In this document: positions 9,239-21,300 of the stretch, piece by piece
Layout: each line of letters begins with the position of its first letter
How positions within the stretch are numbered: the stretch's first letter is position 1
Origin: Pelargonium cotyledonis
Lineage: Eukaryota; Streptophyta; Magnoliopsida; Geraniales; Geraniaceae
Length of the DNA: 41,912 nt
Direction of reading: 5' to 3'
NCBI GenBank assembly: GCA_036897625.1
Contig: JAYMTA010000097.1
Coordinates: 1-41,912 of the forward strand
The notes under the pieces: generated by a model
Databases searched by the model: none
Told to the model about the DNA's origin: nothing
What the model saw: the letters and a program-made list of their open reading frames with translations, nothing else
Position numbers and translations under genes: made by a program

Positions 9239-12200
9239 TTAACCGGTGTTTTGGAGTCCGGCAGCAATACCCTTCATGGTCAAGATGAGAGTGTCCTCCA
9301 AACCAGGCGCGTAGTCACTTGTCGGGTTCAGCTTCACGAGTTCATCAGCAGGCTTGCTCGATTCCATGATCTCCTTGGAGAGATGTGGCCGTTGCTTCAC
9401 GTGGTAGGTCGGGTCTCTGATCCGCTTGAGAGTATAAGCTTGGCATACATTCAGGGTCGTGATGTATGAATCACGCAGGCGCAGCCTTTGCTTCAAGTAG
9501 GGGTCGCCCTCAAGAAGATCCTTGTGCCCAGCAATCTGCAAAAACAGGTCAAAAAGTGTGTTTATAGTTATTAACTACGAAAGGTCAAATGTGCAAGTCG
9601 GATATGAGAAGTTTCACATCTATACTTGACCGTGACAAACATGTTATGTATTATGCAATGTGAGCATATAAACAGCTAAACTGGACAACAAATGGCGTCT
9701 CAGAGCACGAGGCTCCCACCAATGTTATGCCAGTAGAAGACGAGAAGTTACACATATATCCAAGGTTATAACAAATATGTTATGTATGAAGCAATTTGAG
9801 CATGTGAACGGCTAAAATTTGTAGCTATAAATTTTTGGAAGAGAAATGTCGTCTCTTGACAAAACTATGACAAATACGTTATGCAAGAAGCAATGTGAGC
9901 ATGTAAACGCTAGATTCTGTACTAATAGATTTCTAGAAGAGATAAGGGGCCTCAGAACTCTGAACAAGTAGATAATAAGTTTTGCATCAAAATTACGACA
10001 AGTTAGTTGTGTAGGAAGCAGAAGTGAGTGCATTTCTGGAAGAGATATGTCGTCTCTGTGAACAAGACTCTCACCAGTGTGTATTGTGCAAGTAGAAGAT
10101 GAGAAGTTTTGTATCTATACTAGATTATGACATATACGATTTGTATGAAGCAATGCGTGTATTGTGCAAGTAGAAGCTAAGAAGTTTCACATCTATACTA
10201 TATTATGACAAATATGTTGTGTATGAAGCGATGTGGGGATAGAAGGCGAAAATTTGGAAGAGAAATGGCATCTGAGTGCACGAGGTTTCCGCCAATGTGA
10301 AATTTGGGAAGGGTTGTGTACGTAGTCTTAAGCCTTTTCTTGACATGATCCCGTAATTTCAAGATCATAAGTCAGCAACCTTACTGGTGTGTGCTAAAAC
10401 AAAAAGAATTCTCTAAAGCCACTCAATACCGATCACGAAATTTTAAATTTTTTGAAACCATAAGAGAGACATATTCTGTCAAACAATCTTACCTGAAGCA
10501 GAAGGCTCTTTGTTTCTTCATAATTAGCCCTCAACTTCTCCCCGAACGACCACAAGTCTTCTGAAACAAGAAGCTTGTCATACAATGCAGCAATACCGGG
10601 GTTTCCCTTGGCGAAAACCATTTCAACCAGATCAATTGTGACCCTAAAGAAAGGCCATTCATTGTACATCTTCTGGAGCATGCTTAAGTTCTTAATGTCC
10701 TTTTCAATGACATGCTTGAAGGCTGCTCCAAAGCCTAGCCACACAGGAAGATGGAACCGGGTTTGAGTCCACGCAAAGATCCAAGGGATGGCACGAAGAG
10801 ATTCAATGCCCCCGCTTGGTTTTCTCTTTGATGGACGACTTCCAATGTTCATCCGACCATACTCCAACTCTGGTGTAGCCTACAAAAGTAGGAAGAAAAC
10901 AGTTATTACATTAATAGCAGCTACCATTAAGTATATATAAATGAAGTGAGAATAAGATAGAACTGGCAATTCAGGTTTCATATAGGGTTTTTGGGGTCGG
11001 ATTGAAATACCAAACTCAGGCTTGACTCGCAAGAGGTGTGGGTTTGCCCGACCAAATATGCTATTCATCAATGGCAAACACGGCCTGAAAATATTCAAGT
11101 CTATTCTATCCAACCCAAACCCGAAAAATGTGGGCCAGATTTCAGGAGCCTGAAGGTTTGTATCCCAATCACCAGCTCTAGAGTAATATGACAATTTTGA
11201 ATGGTTCTTACCAGGCGAAAATACTCTACAAATCGAGGCTCCTGGAAAACAATAGAACGGTACTCCTCCGTAGCAATAACAGCCATCTCATCCATAAGTG
11301 CTCGCCATTCGGGTTTTGGTGAAACTGGGGGGTGCATACCATGCTCAAGCGTAGCAGCTGAGAAACGCTGGAGGGTTCTGAAACACAAGTGCTCCTCTCC
11401 AAATGATTGTTCAATAACTTCACCTTGAACAGTAACACGGAGTGAACCATGTACGGTGTCTGGAGGTTGAGACAATATAGCAAGATGGGTAGGGCCGCCT
11501 CCTCTTCCAACGGTCCCACCACGACCGTGGAACATAGTTAGCTTCACTCCGTATTGCTTGGCAACATTGATTAGCTCCTCTTGTGCCTTGTACAACTGCC
11601 ACGCTGCAGAAAATCTTCCAGCATCTTTACCAGAATCTGAGTACCCAATCATGACTTCTTGCTTCCCGTTAATCCTATTTCTGTACCAATCAATCGAGAA
11701 GAGCCTGGCCAAAGCAGCAGGAGCAGCCTCCAGATCTGCAAGCTTCTCGAACAACGGAACGACTCTCAAAGGCTCCTTCACATGACATTCGCGTTGCAGG
11801 AGCTCCACTGCGAGTACATCAGATGGCGCTGTTGCCATTGAGATGATGTATGCACCAAAGTTGTCTGCTGGGAGTTCTGATATCACGTGAAATGTGTCGA
11901 GAACGTCAGCGATTTCTTCGGTTTTGGGAAGATCGGGGCCAAATAGAGGCCGCTTGCCACTGAGTTCAGAAAGAAGCCATTCCTGCCGGCGCTCTTCTGA
12001 CCACTCTTGATAGGAACCAATTTCCAAGTGCTGGGTGATGGCATCCATAACGTCAGTATGACGTTCCGACTCTTGTCGAATATCAAGTCTCACCAGGGAG
12101 AGCCCAAAAGTTGAAACTTGCCTCAAGAAATCGAGAAGACTTCCATCAGCAATTGATCGGTCACCACATGAGCATAGTGATCTGTAACACAACTCAAGAG

Positions 12201-15200
12201 GTTCCAAAAACTGCAATAGAAAAAAATATAACTCAGTTTTGGCCCAATAACAGGAAAGTACATGAAAAATTGGACAAGAGAAGTGACTTATAAATACAAG
12301 TCAAAACTTAAAACAGTTCTCTGAAGTTCACTTAAAAACAAGACCAACAGAGTGATTGTAATGTACAAAGAATTTTGAATGTAAAAAAGTCAGGGAATGA
12401 AGAAAACCTGCTCAACATTGATGAGAGTGGCTTCCTCAGGAATGTCAGAGTGCCCATGGGCTAGCAAATGACGAGATCGTTCACGTGTTTGATACATTTT
12501 GTCTCTCAAATCACCGAGAATCACACGATATGGTTCACTTACAGGGATTTGCTTCCAAAACTCTGTAATAAAACATTAATGAATAATAACGCATTAATGA
12601 TTGTACAAAATCACTTGCTTTACACATTTTCTATGGAACAAAAAAAGTTAAAAACACAGCCAGAACCAAAATGCTGTCATAATTTTGACATCATTGTACA
12701 ATGAGAGGAAGATATAGCTTGACAAAAACTCATAAGCTTACTGCAACAGTATCAGATCCAATTGAATCTTACTGTAACAGATAACATTACTAATTACCAA
12801 TATAGTGCTTTGCATCTTTCTTCGAGGAACTGTGGAGTTCATCAGCACGAACGCGAAGCTCATCACTGCAACGCCACATAGAAAGCTGCCATGGAGAAGT
12901 CGAGAAAGGATTTGTTTTAAAATTCTAATCTCAAAGGTAAACAAAAGACACCTAAAAGTGAATATAGAAATTGTTGAATACCTCAAACATGAGGTCCTCA
13001 ATTTGAGAATAGTACAAGTTAGCAGCCATCATTCTGGCCAACAAGCAAACATCCCTTGTGACTTCTGGAGTAACCCTTGGATTACCTGCATTCCACATAT
13101 CATAGACCTTATTAAACAGATGTTTGTTTATGGTTATGAGAGAAAGAGCTCCAAATTTGATATTTAATTATTTATGTTAGAATTGTCATCTAGATAAACG
13201 ATTGCAAATTCTAAATACTCTCACAAAGTATTTTATTTGAAAAGAATAAATAATACAAATACAACTGTCATTGGAGAAGGATCATACCATCACGATCACC
13301 ACCCATCCAAGAAGAAAACTGAATAAGAGGGGCATTGTAAGGAACACGTTCATTGATCCCTATGTTCTTCAGTGCAGTGTCAACCCGACGCAAGAATTTT
13401 GGGACACCCTTCCAGATTGTTTCATGGAAGTAGCTCATTCCTGCTCTCATCTCGTCTTGTGGAGTTGGAGGAGTTCTACGAATTTCATCAGTACGAAATG
13501 CAGCTTGGATCTGCATTTGAAGAAAAAAGAAACGAAGCAGAAAATGCAGTTAATTATAGCAACAGTAAAAATAAATATGACTGCTGGCCATGTCAGAGAA
13601 TGCTGTGTATGTTTGGCATCTGGCAAGTGAATTGCCGATATTGAGATTTTGATAATTGCAATGGAAAAATTATGTGAAAGTGAAAATGGAATTGAGGGTG
13701 GTGGTCTGAATTTAATTGTGTACTTGTTCACATAGCCTCACCAACAAATGGAAGAAAAGAAGTGAAATATGTGGTTTAAAATCTTAAGAGAAAAATATAC
13801 TAAAAAGCCTAAAAAAGGAAGGGTGTGCATCGGTATGAAACCGAACCGAAATTCCCTAAATCATTGGGCAGAAAACTCGAACGATCTTGATTCGGTCCAG
13901 GACCAGATCGGGCTAGACCGAATGGACAGATTTTAATTAAAGTTGCTTTCGGAATTAAAAGAAAAAAAAAACTATATAATTGGAGTGAATTGAGTGAACA
14001 ATAAGGAATTGTACTAAAAGTCTAAAAGTGACAAAAAAAAATACATTTACTGATAGATTGAATTAAAATATAACAAATTTGGACCAGTACCTGAATGAAA
14101 TTAAGTATTTTACAATGGACAGGACTGATGACAGTCCGGTCAGGTCCAGTTTCTGTCTGGACCCTGGACCCAGTCATGCACACCCCTACTTAATCCATAA
14201 TATTAAAGAACAAAAAGGCAATATAAAACAAAGAAAAAGACTAATTGCAAACTTTTAACTGGGAAGTGATTCGTTACCTCTCTCTGTAAAGCCTCGTCAA
14301 GCTCCTGCTTATCATCAGGAGTAATATCTTTGGCATACAACTGAGCTAAGCAATCTCTTATCCTAATGAAATGAGAAGCAAAGTAAACAAATATATATGA
14401 GAATATGTTCTATCAAACTGTTAAACAACTACTAGAAAGCTCCAAACAATTGGGGAAATCACTAGTCGGTTCATTAACTAAAACATTCCACTACTGAGCA
14501 AAGCAATTATGAAAAAATAGTAGACATTGAAAACAAACCTGCCATGCTTCTGAAGCAAGGATCGACGAACAGACTGAGTAGGATGGGCAGTAAAGACCAA
14601 ATCTACAGTTTGATTCTTCAGAGCATCAAAAACTTCTTCTGGAGACTTCTTCATATCAACCACAAGTCTCTTCAGTGTTTCTTCGATGTCTGATTCAGTT
14701 GTTGCATTGTTCTCATCAATAAAATCCCCCTTTTTAAACTTAATCCTACGACGATAAGCAATCTGTACTTCCTCAGCCAAGTTGGCCAAGTTAAGCATGT
14801 GAGCGAAAGCTTTAGAAATCACAATGGAGTCCCCTGGATCCAAACTTGTCAAAACACTTCCAAGCTCCTCCAATTTCTCAGGGTCATGCCTACCTTCATA
14901 CTCAGCAGAGAGCTCATACAACTCTTGAACCTGAACAAATTGAACAATGTGGATCAAAATTATGAGTATATCTTCAGCTGCATCTCTTGATACACAAATC
15001 AATGTGAACTAGTATCTTTCACTAACTACCATATAACTTAACATATAAGAATAAAACTTCAATAGTAATAATCTTGAACAAACCATCTTGTTCATAGTTT
15101 ATAAAATGCTCATCTAATTTTATTTTCATTGTAGGGTGAGCCTTTGATGCAAAGGCAAGCTTGTTGACCCCCCTCCCAAAACCCCACAGTAGTGGAAACT

Positions 15201-16368
15201 TCAAGCACTAGGCCACCATATAGCGTCCTGAGGTCATGGATTCAAGTCACAGAAACATACTATACGCAAAAGAAAGGTTAAGGCTTCATGCATAAGTAAA
15301 GATCCCCAAACCAAAAATAACGGTATGCCAATAGTATGATCTTTATTCAGCAAATATAATTTATCAAGCTACATGAAGAGACTTCCTCATACCTTATTAT
15401 TGACATATAAAAAGCATCAACCAAAATGGGTTAAAAAAACCCATATAAAGTTGTATACATAACTCAGAAATTCAACAAGCTCCCAACAGTAAATCAAAGT
15501 GTTTAGCAGCATAGCTATCTCAAAGTAACAAATACAAACTTACCATTCTCATGAAAACTATCCAAATAGAGCTCAATTGATCAGAGACAATGAATCTACC
15601 AACAAACCTGATTGTACACCCAAATGGGTCTCTAAAATCAACATCAAGTTTCACATGAAACTAAGAAATTCAACAAGTTCCCAACAGCATGTCAAAGTGT
15701 TTAGCAGCATGGCTATCACTAAGTCACTACTGTGAACTTATCATTCCCATGAAAACAATCCAAAGAGGGCTTAAAAAGGTCAGTCAGAGACCTATCACTT
15801 ACAATCTCTTTAAGATCCTCAAGATTATGCACACTATATGGGTCTAAAAAATCCACAAAAAAGTTTCATATAGAACTTAGAAAAACAATAATCTCAACAG
15901 TAAATCACTGTGTTTAGCAGCATATTCATCACTGACTAACAAATATGAACCTATCAATCTAATGAACACAATCCACATAGAGTTCAGAAAAGGTCAGAGA
16001 CTCAATACTTGCAGTCTCCTAAAGATTATCCACACAATATGGGTCTTAAGAACCCATAAGAAGCTTCACATTCAACAAGCTCCCAACAGCAAATCAGTGT
16101 TTAGCAGCATATTTATCATTAACTTACAAATATGAACCTATCAATCTCATGAACACAAGCCAAATAGAGTCCAATAAAAGGTCAGCGACTCATCACTTAC
16201 GGTCTCCTTAAGATCCTCCCCATGTAAATCCTGCAAAATGTCCAGAAATCGATCCAGAAGCAAAGCATCATACTCCACCAGTTTGTCATCTTCACTCACT
16301 TTGGCTGGAACCAAAGCTCGAAGTTGAGCACCAATAGACCCCACCTTCTCCAGATTCCGAGCAGCCAT
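9239..16368 (-). CDS. PPC: Phosphoenolpyruvate carboxylase, plant-type (C3-like), 10 coding exons, 965 aa
   Basis: Cytosolic enzyme carboxylating PEP with bicarbonate to oxaloacetate and phosphate; feeds the TCA cycle, pH balance and nitrogen assimilation. Exons: 16368-16201, 14930-14539, 14362-14278, 13510-13288, 13085-12982, 12885-12798, 12562-12408, 12210-11212, 10879-10493, 9535-9239 (2898 nt, all GT-AG). Seen: [11 protein letters not shown] with catalytic His172, [15 protein letters not shown] (631-645), [11 protein letters not shown], and C-terminal QNTG. Ala774 (IFAWTQ) and Arg884 (KQRLRL) are the C3, malate-sensitive states. The N-terminal phosphorylation motif is [11 protein letters not shown] (residues 7-17, Ser11) where plants normally have SIDAQLR. 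GRFSAAW has Phe for the usual Leu. No breaks seen. Introns 1 and 9 contain tandem arrays; introns 3 and 8 contain MITEs. Confidence 0.97.
9590..10310. repeat. Degenerate tandem array in PEPC intron 9 (~6 units)
   Basis: The phrase gagaagtttcacatctatact, followed by tatgacaaatatgttatgta, gaagcaatgtgagcatg, recurs near 9605, 9741, 9863 (partial), 9971, 10101 and 10181. Spacing is 80-136 bp. Some units also share gaagagaaatg(t/g)cgtct. It fills most of the 957-bp intron and has no coding sense. Confidence 0.75.
10958..11180. mobile_element. hAT-like MITE (223 bp) in PEPC intron 8
   Basis: Left end tagaactggcaattcagg; right end reads atcaccagctcta, the inverse of the same terminus. Flanks gaataaga (10950-10957) and gagtaata (11181-11188) agree at 6 of 8 positions, a plausible old 8-bp target duplication. 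The interior is GC-richer with ggtcgg and acccgaa phrases. Confidence 0.65.
13821..14185. mobile_element. MITE (365 bp) in PEPC intron 3
   Basis: Perfect 10-bp terminal inverted repeat gggtgtgcat / atgcacaccc. Subterminal ggaccagatc, ggtccagg and ggacagg words are rich in gg(t/a)cc. A second diverged copy in the same orientation lies at 29330-29640 in the carrier gene. No target duplication is obvious. The termini are of a type often seen in plant hAT MITEs. Confidence 0.7.
15133..15312 (+). mobile_element. Au-like SINE in PEPC intron 1
   Basis: Runs gtgagcctttgatgcaaagg (A-box region), then ctgaggtcatggattcaagt with a degenerate B box. It continues aggttaaggcttcatgcat and gatcccc, matching the order of plant Au SINEs (gcaa.ggtaa...ggttcgag...gtaaggctgcg...gaccc). 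A small insertion seems to separate the two boxes. Antisense to PEPC. Confidence 0.6.
15410..16240. repeat. Tandem array (~200-bp unit, 4 copies) across the PEPC exon 1 / intron 1 boundary
   Basis: The word gtgtttagcagcat recurs at 15499, 15697, 15910 and 16098 (spacing 198, 213, 188). A second anchor, (a)tct(c)cttaagatcctc, occurs at 15803, 16013 and 16201, and weakly at 15592. The last of these is the end of PEPC exon 1, so the array overlaps the authentic splice donor by about 20 coding bases. The copy at 15802 retains GTAAGTGAT in donor position. Confidence 0.8.
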
Positions 16369-16570
16369 TACTCACTACCAGCTTCACTAACAGTCTGTTT
16401 GATCACCAAAACAAAAACCCAACAATAAAAAATAAGCATAAAACTAAAAAATCACAGAACCCACAAATTCTGATCATGACCCAGAAACTGTAGCTAATAA
16501 AGATACGAAATTTCAGTAGATGGTGATCAAAATTGCATGAAAAAATGAGACCCAGATGAGGAAAATGGAA

Positions 16571-16680
16571 TACCTGCAAGTGGGTGTGTTGGAAAAGGAA
16601 GAGAAAAAGATGGGATTGGGTCAGAAACAGAGAAAGGAGGAGAGTAGTGAGATCCAAAGCAGTGGCGTGCTATATATAGG
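16571..16680 (-). promoter_or_regulatory. PEPC TATA box and non-coding leader exon
   Basis: On the minus strand a TATATATA box lies at 16678-16671, so transcription should start near 16645-16640. A likely leader exon ends at 16574 with CAG|GTATTC (donor G at 16573). An acceptor somewhere between ~16410 and 16372 joins it just upstream of the ATG; several AG candidates exist (AAACAG, GTTAG, GGTAG) and I cannot choose. The spacing supports the ATG at 16368. Confidence 0.65.
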
Positions 16681-19600
16681 CAATATGTGTAGTGTAGGAG
16701 AAGAATACAATGAAAAATAATTGTAACTTTATAGATATTTTATCCATAAAAAAAAAAAACTAAAAAAAAAAATTAAAGGATGGAAACAAAAGTTTTTGTT
16801 TATGTTTTTTTTTTTATCCGAGCTGAAAATTTGGGTTCTGAAATAAAATCTTTTGGATTAAAAAGATACAAAAATTTTTCATCATTCTTATCAATACAAA
16901 ATGTGATAATTAGTGCGAATATATGTGACTTACCTAGAGGTGAGAATTCGAGTTTCGAATTTTTTGTAATTAGGTAGACAAGTTATAAACCAAACCCGAA
17001 CTAACTGTGGGCCGCGGGTGAACTCGAACGTTGCAAGTAAAATGTGTAGTAATGCATAACCTAAAATAGTAGGTATCATTTTATGTGACTCAAACCTACG
17101 TACAGATTTTGAGTAGCAACATATTCAAGTCCAATTGATCGGGTCTATTTTATTTTACTTGAAGGTAAAAAATAGAGTCGAATTCGTAGTCTTGTGAATT
17201 TGGATTATAATTCTCATCTCTATTTAACTTTATAAAAAGTTTCTTCCTAGTCTTACAACTTATTTAAAGCAATGATCTACAATTTAGATACTGAAGCAAG
17301 AAATTGAATCAGAGTCCAACAAATTCGTCGATCTGATTCTTAACTTATTGAAAAGACATATTCGAATGAAATTAGTCGTTTCAATCACTTGATCATAAGA
17401 TTGATGTATTTTTGGATCGGTTTTTAATGTATTGATTTAAAGTAGTTGATACTTACCCCCAAAATGGGGAGAATATGCTATGGTAGATTCTTGGATGAGT
17501 TTTGGGGGATAAAAAATGGGATCAAATTTTTTAGTTGTAAAATGAAAAACAAAAGGGAAAATTATAATTATGTTATTTTTGAAAACAATAGATTATAATT
17601 ATCCAAATTTGGAATATTTGCAAGATCTTTGTCATATTTCTTTTATTTAATCTTTAAGTATAACTGTTTTTTTTGTCATAAAAATGGTTATGAGATTTGA
17701 TCACTCTTATCATTAAAGCACACTAATATAAATCTTCTGTGGCATATTCTCATATATATTTGTTGTTTATAATAGTTGTGTTATAATTAATCACCCAAAA
17801 GATTTAGATGCTTAAATCTTGGGGGTCCTATTTAAAAGTAGCTTTTAGCTAATAATTTATTTTTATTTTTTTAAAAAAATTTACCCTTAAACCAGTAATA
17901 ACCGTGATTTGAAATCAATATTGTCTCAATTCGATCCATAGATAAACCGCAATTGTTCCAATCTCCGGTCCATGTATTCATCTTGACAATTTGGAATCGA
18001 TTTGGTCTATTCAAACTAAATTTGGCAAACAGGCTTACAGTCGAGTTTGGATCTGAACGAGTTGGACAAAAAATAAAATAATTTTTATTGGCTCACTTTG
18101 TGTGCATATTATTATCTAGTTGGGTCACTGATACACTGCGAACTTAAAGGGGTTGGACAAAAATGTTTGTATGTTTTTACTGAGCCACTTATGTTCGATT
18201 GAAACCAATATCGTCGTGCTAGACCATTAACAGACAGTTAACCTATTTTTTCAACAATCTAGTTAAAACCAACAATGTAATAATTATTGTAGCATCTTCT
18301 AATTGATTCTCTCTTTCTTATTAGTTAGTTTATTATTGTTGTGCATCTTGTTGTAGTTCCTATGATCTTCTTCTTCTTCTTTGTAATGTATATTTTGTAT
18401 GATGCATGAACAATTCAAATAATAGTATTGTGCTAATTTATTAATTTATTACCACAACCAAAATATTAAAGTCAATTGTATGATCAATGCCATTATTAGG
18501 CCACTAATAATTAAATAAACAACATGAACTATGCATAATTTCATGTGGTTTTTGGATGGTATGGTTTCAACATTCATGACATGTAAGCCATGTGGTTTGG
18601 TATTCCAATGAATATGGATGTGACTTGGTTGGTGCATGATTTATGATTTGTCTAATTTAATTGTGACAAACATGATAATTTAGTTACTAGAGAGGTAGAC
18701 ATGTAATGTTTAAGATTGACTTGCTTAATGTTTCTCTCAAAAGTTCATGAGAATATAAATAGTGTAAATACATCAAATTGAAATATAAAAAATAATTGTT
18801 GTATATGGTTGATAATGCACAAACTTTTACAAGTATTTATTTTTTATAAGCGACGGCCTAAAAATGTATATATACAAGTAACCAATAGTGTTTAGGAAAG
18901 AGATTATTTCTCTTAACCCTAGTTTAGAGTTTTTGGCACCTTACCGCACCAAAGTGGTTTCTTTATGAGTAAATTTGATAAATGATCAAGCGACATGTGC
19001 CTTTAATTAGAAGCTTGTCATATACCAAGAATGTTAAAGCAATTTGTCTTGAAAATAGACATGCTTGGGCTCAAAGAATTTCGATCGCCCGAGGTAGATG
19101 GCCCCAAAATAAACAAGAGTCGGAATCTAGGTCATAGATCGCTAATTCTAATTGCATCATTACTAAAGAAAACCAAATGAGTAAGACTCCTGTATGAGAC
19201 ATTGTCTAGAGACTCCAAACAAGACATTACAACGTTGAGATGTGGAAAAATATGGTTTGAACATGGCATTGTAAAACCAAGGTCTGCTTGCTCGCTAGCG
19301 CAACTCTATCCTTATGTATGAACATGGAGTCACTAAGTCATGCGCACCTTTCACATTTTCTTACCTCAACTACACAAGTCACACTAGGACGACGTCATAT
19401 GAAAATTAAGATGACAGACGCTTATAAAAGCTTGGATCACCCTCCACTATATATACATTCAAGAGGTAAGTGGAAGTCTCAAGACCCAAATGGGCATTTG
19501 AGAAAAGAAACACGTGAGAGGTTAACCATAAGCTCATCTCAGGTCTTATGTCTTACAAGTCAATCACACGGCGCCATATTACTAACTTTGATTGTTAGTA

Positions 19601-19830
19601 TAAATACTTCATCTCTTAAATGCAGAGAGAATATCCTTCTTCACATACTCCTCATTCTAAATTGATGACGTTGAAGAGCATGCATCAAACTATAAATCAT
19701 ATAAGAAATGATAGCAAATATTGAATTTTTTTACTTACAAAGAAAAATATGGATCAATAGAAGTCAACATATATTTAGTGTAATAATCTATATTTAGTCA
19801 AATAATGTGCTTATATAAGCTATAATATTA
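16681..19830. other. Gene-poor AT-rich stretch upstream of PEPC
   Basis: Apart from the MITE at 16935-17222, no gene is recognised. It contains poly-A/T runs and short open frames without codon bias or similarity. 19200-19665 is a little richer in complexity, with TATA-like words (tataaatac, ctatatatac). It could be a relic repeat, but no diagnostic ends or coding domains are visible. Confidence 0.5.
16935..17222. mobile_element. MITE (~288 bp) upstream of PEPC
   Basis: Left end tagaggtgagaattcgag and right end ataattctcatctcta are inverted copies (tagag.tgagaatt). The interior has the acccgaac and gatcgggtct words typical of the other hAT-like MITEs here. No target duplication seen. Confidence 0.6.
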
Positions 19831-20969
19831 GAATAAATTACAGATAACCCCATGAACTTGTCACTTAAAACACATAGTCTCAGTAATGTAAACGTTTTTT
19901 CAATTAATCACGATTAAGTTATCACTTAACGGAATCCGTTAATTTTTGGATGAAAAATCTATTTCTCTCATCACATGTCTACCATGTGACCTTTTAATTT
20001 TTTGAAATTCCCAAATTGCCCTTCATTATCACATATTCAAGTAAAATAAAGAACAACGAAGAACACTTGAAGATTTCGGTCCGAAAACTTCAAGTTTTTG
20101 AAGATTTCGGCGAGAATTTCCAAATTCCGGCGAGTATTTTCATATTCCTTACAAAATTTCCGACAACATTTTTCAAATTTCGGTGACTGATTAACAACTA
20201 ATAAACAAAACTTGTTAAATTTCATTGATAAAAAATTTAATGAGATCATCAAATCAAATCAAATCAAATCTAGAGTTACAATGAGAACGAAAATCTGAAC
20301 TTCATTATAAATCATATATGAACTTACATGAACTCTACAAATCAAATTTGAACTATAATGAACATTACAAATCCAAAAAATGAAACCCAAATCAAAATTA
20401 GAAAATCCAAAAATAAACCCAAATCTTAACTAAACAAACCCAGATTTGGAGCTCCACACCCCTCGAAGCTCCCTCGTCCGATTCGGAGTCGCCGATCTCC
20501 GCCGTGAAGGTCGGGAAGGACGGACGCAGATCTGAACGAAACTAGAGAGGGCGAGAGGGTCGAACGGCGGCGGAAGACGACGACTGCGGGAGATGCTGGA
20601 CGAATCAGCGGCGCGAAGGTCTGGCTCTGCTGGACAGCGACGGATCGGACTGGGTTCGAGTTCGCCGGAGGGGATGGTGCCAGCGTCGGCTCTGGTATGG
20701 GCGGAGGTGAGCGTGGCGGTGGATTTCCGGCGACTGTGGGGCGCCACCTATTCCTTAAACCCCTCTCTTTTCCCTCTCAAATTGTATATCTCTCCGTGAT
20801 TTTCTTTTTCTCTCAAATGGGGTATAATGGTCTTTTAGTCCAAACTTACAGCAAAACTAACCTATTTCGTTAAGTGGCAACTTAACCGTGATTAATTAAA
20901 AAAACGTTTACATTATCAAGTTATGTGTTTTAAGTGACAAGTTCATGAGGAATATCTGTAATTTACTCG
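19831..20969. mobile_element. Non-autonomous TIR element (1.14 kb) with GC-rich core and target duplication
   Basis: Terminal inverted repeats of about 110 bp. The left starts aataaattacagata and holds catgaacttgtcacttaaaa, a word repeated exactly, inverted, in the right arm (20928-20947). Overall identity is roughly 80-85%. Flanking taatatta at 19823-19830 and 20970-20977 is a perfect 8-bp target duplication. The middle (20440-20760) is strikingly GC-rich, as in Pack-MULE-type elements that capture gene pieces, but its open frames match no protein I know. Long TIRs suggest Mutator-like; an 8-bp duplication would fit hAT or a worn 9-bp MULE site. Confidence 0.8.
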
Positions 20970-21300
20970 TAATATTATGGCATTGTTGCTTATCATGTGG
21001 TCACAACTCACAAGCATCATCTACATTTTTTTTAATTATAATTATTTTGTCCAAACTATAATTATTTAATATAGGTTTCTCTTTGAAAATTATTTTTAAT
21101 GTCAAGAGCACGCATGATAGATGGCACCGTCCAAATAAATAAAAATATTCCAATTGGAAATAATTAGAAATATTAATCTCAATTTTTTTTGTCTCATTTG
21201 GTGATTATTGATAATTTCTTTTCTATTGCCAAATTGGAATAATGTTATTAGTAGAGTTTATAATTTGTACATGAATTTGATTTATGATTTTGCGGTTTTT

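Noticed and set aside
9590-10310. CRISPR-like regular repeats
   Set aside because: Plant nuclear intron, degenerate units, variable spacing and no constant repeat/spacer pattern.
11226-11522. Alternative open frames within the large PEPC exon 8
   Set aside because: Frame shadows of the 333-codon conserved PEPC exon.
19288-19665. 125-codon open frame with TATA-like words nearby, considered as a relic LTR or gene
   Set aside because: No domain, no paired repeats, no primer-binding or polypurine tract visible; left as unannotated intergenic.
20430-20799. Open frames in the GC-rich core of the TIR element
   Set aside because: Arg/Ser/Pro-rich frames are expected by chance in GC-rich DNA; no known protein seen. 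Kept as part of the element only.
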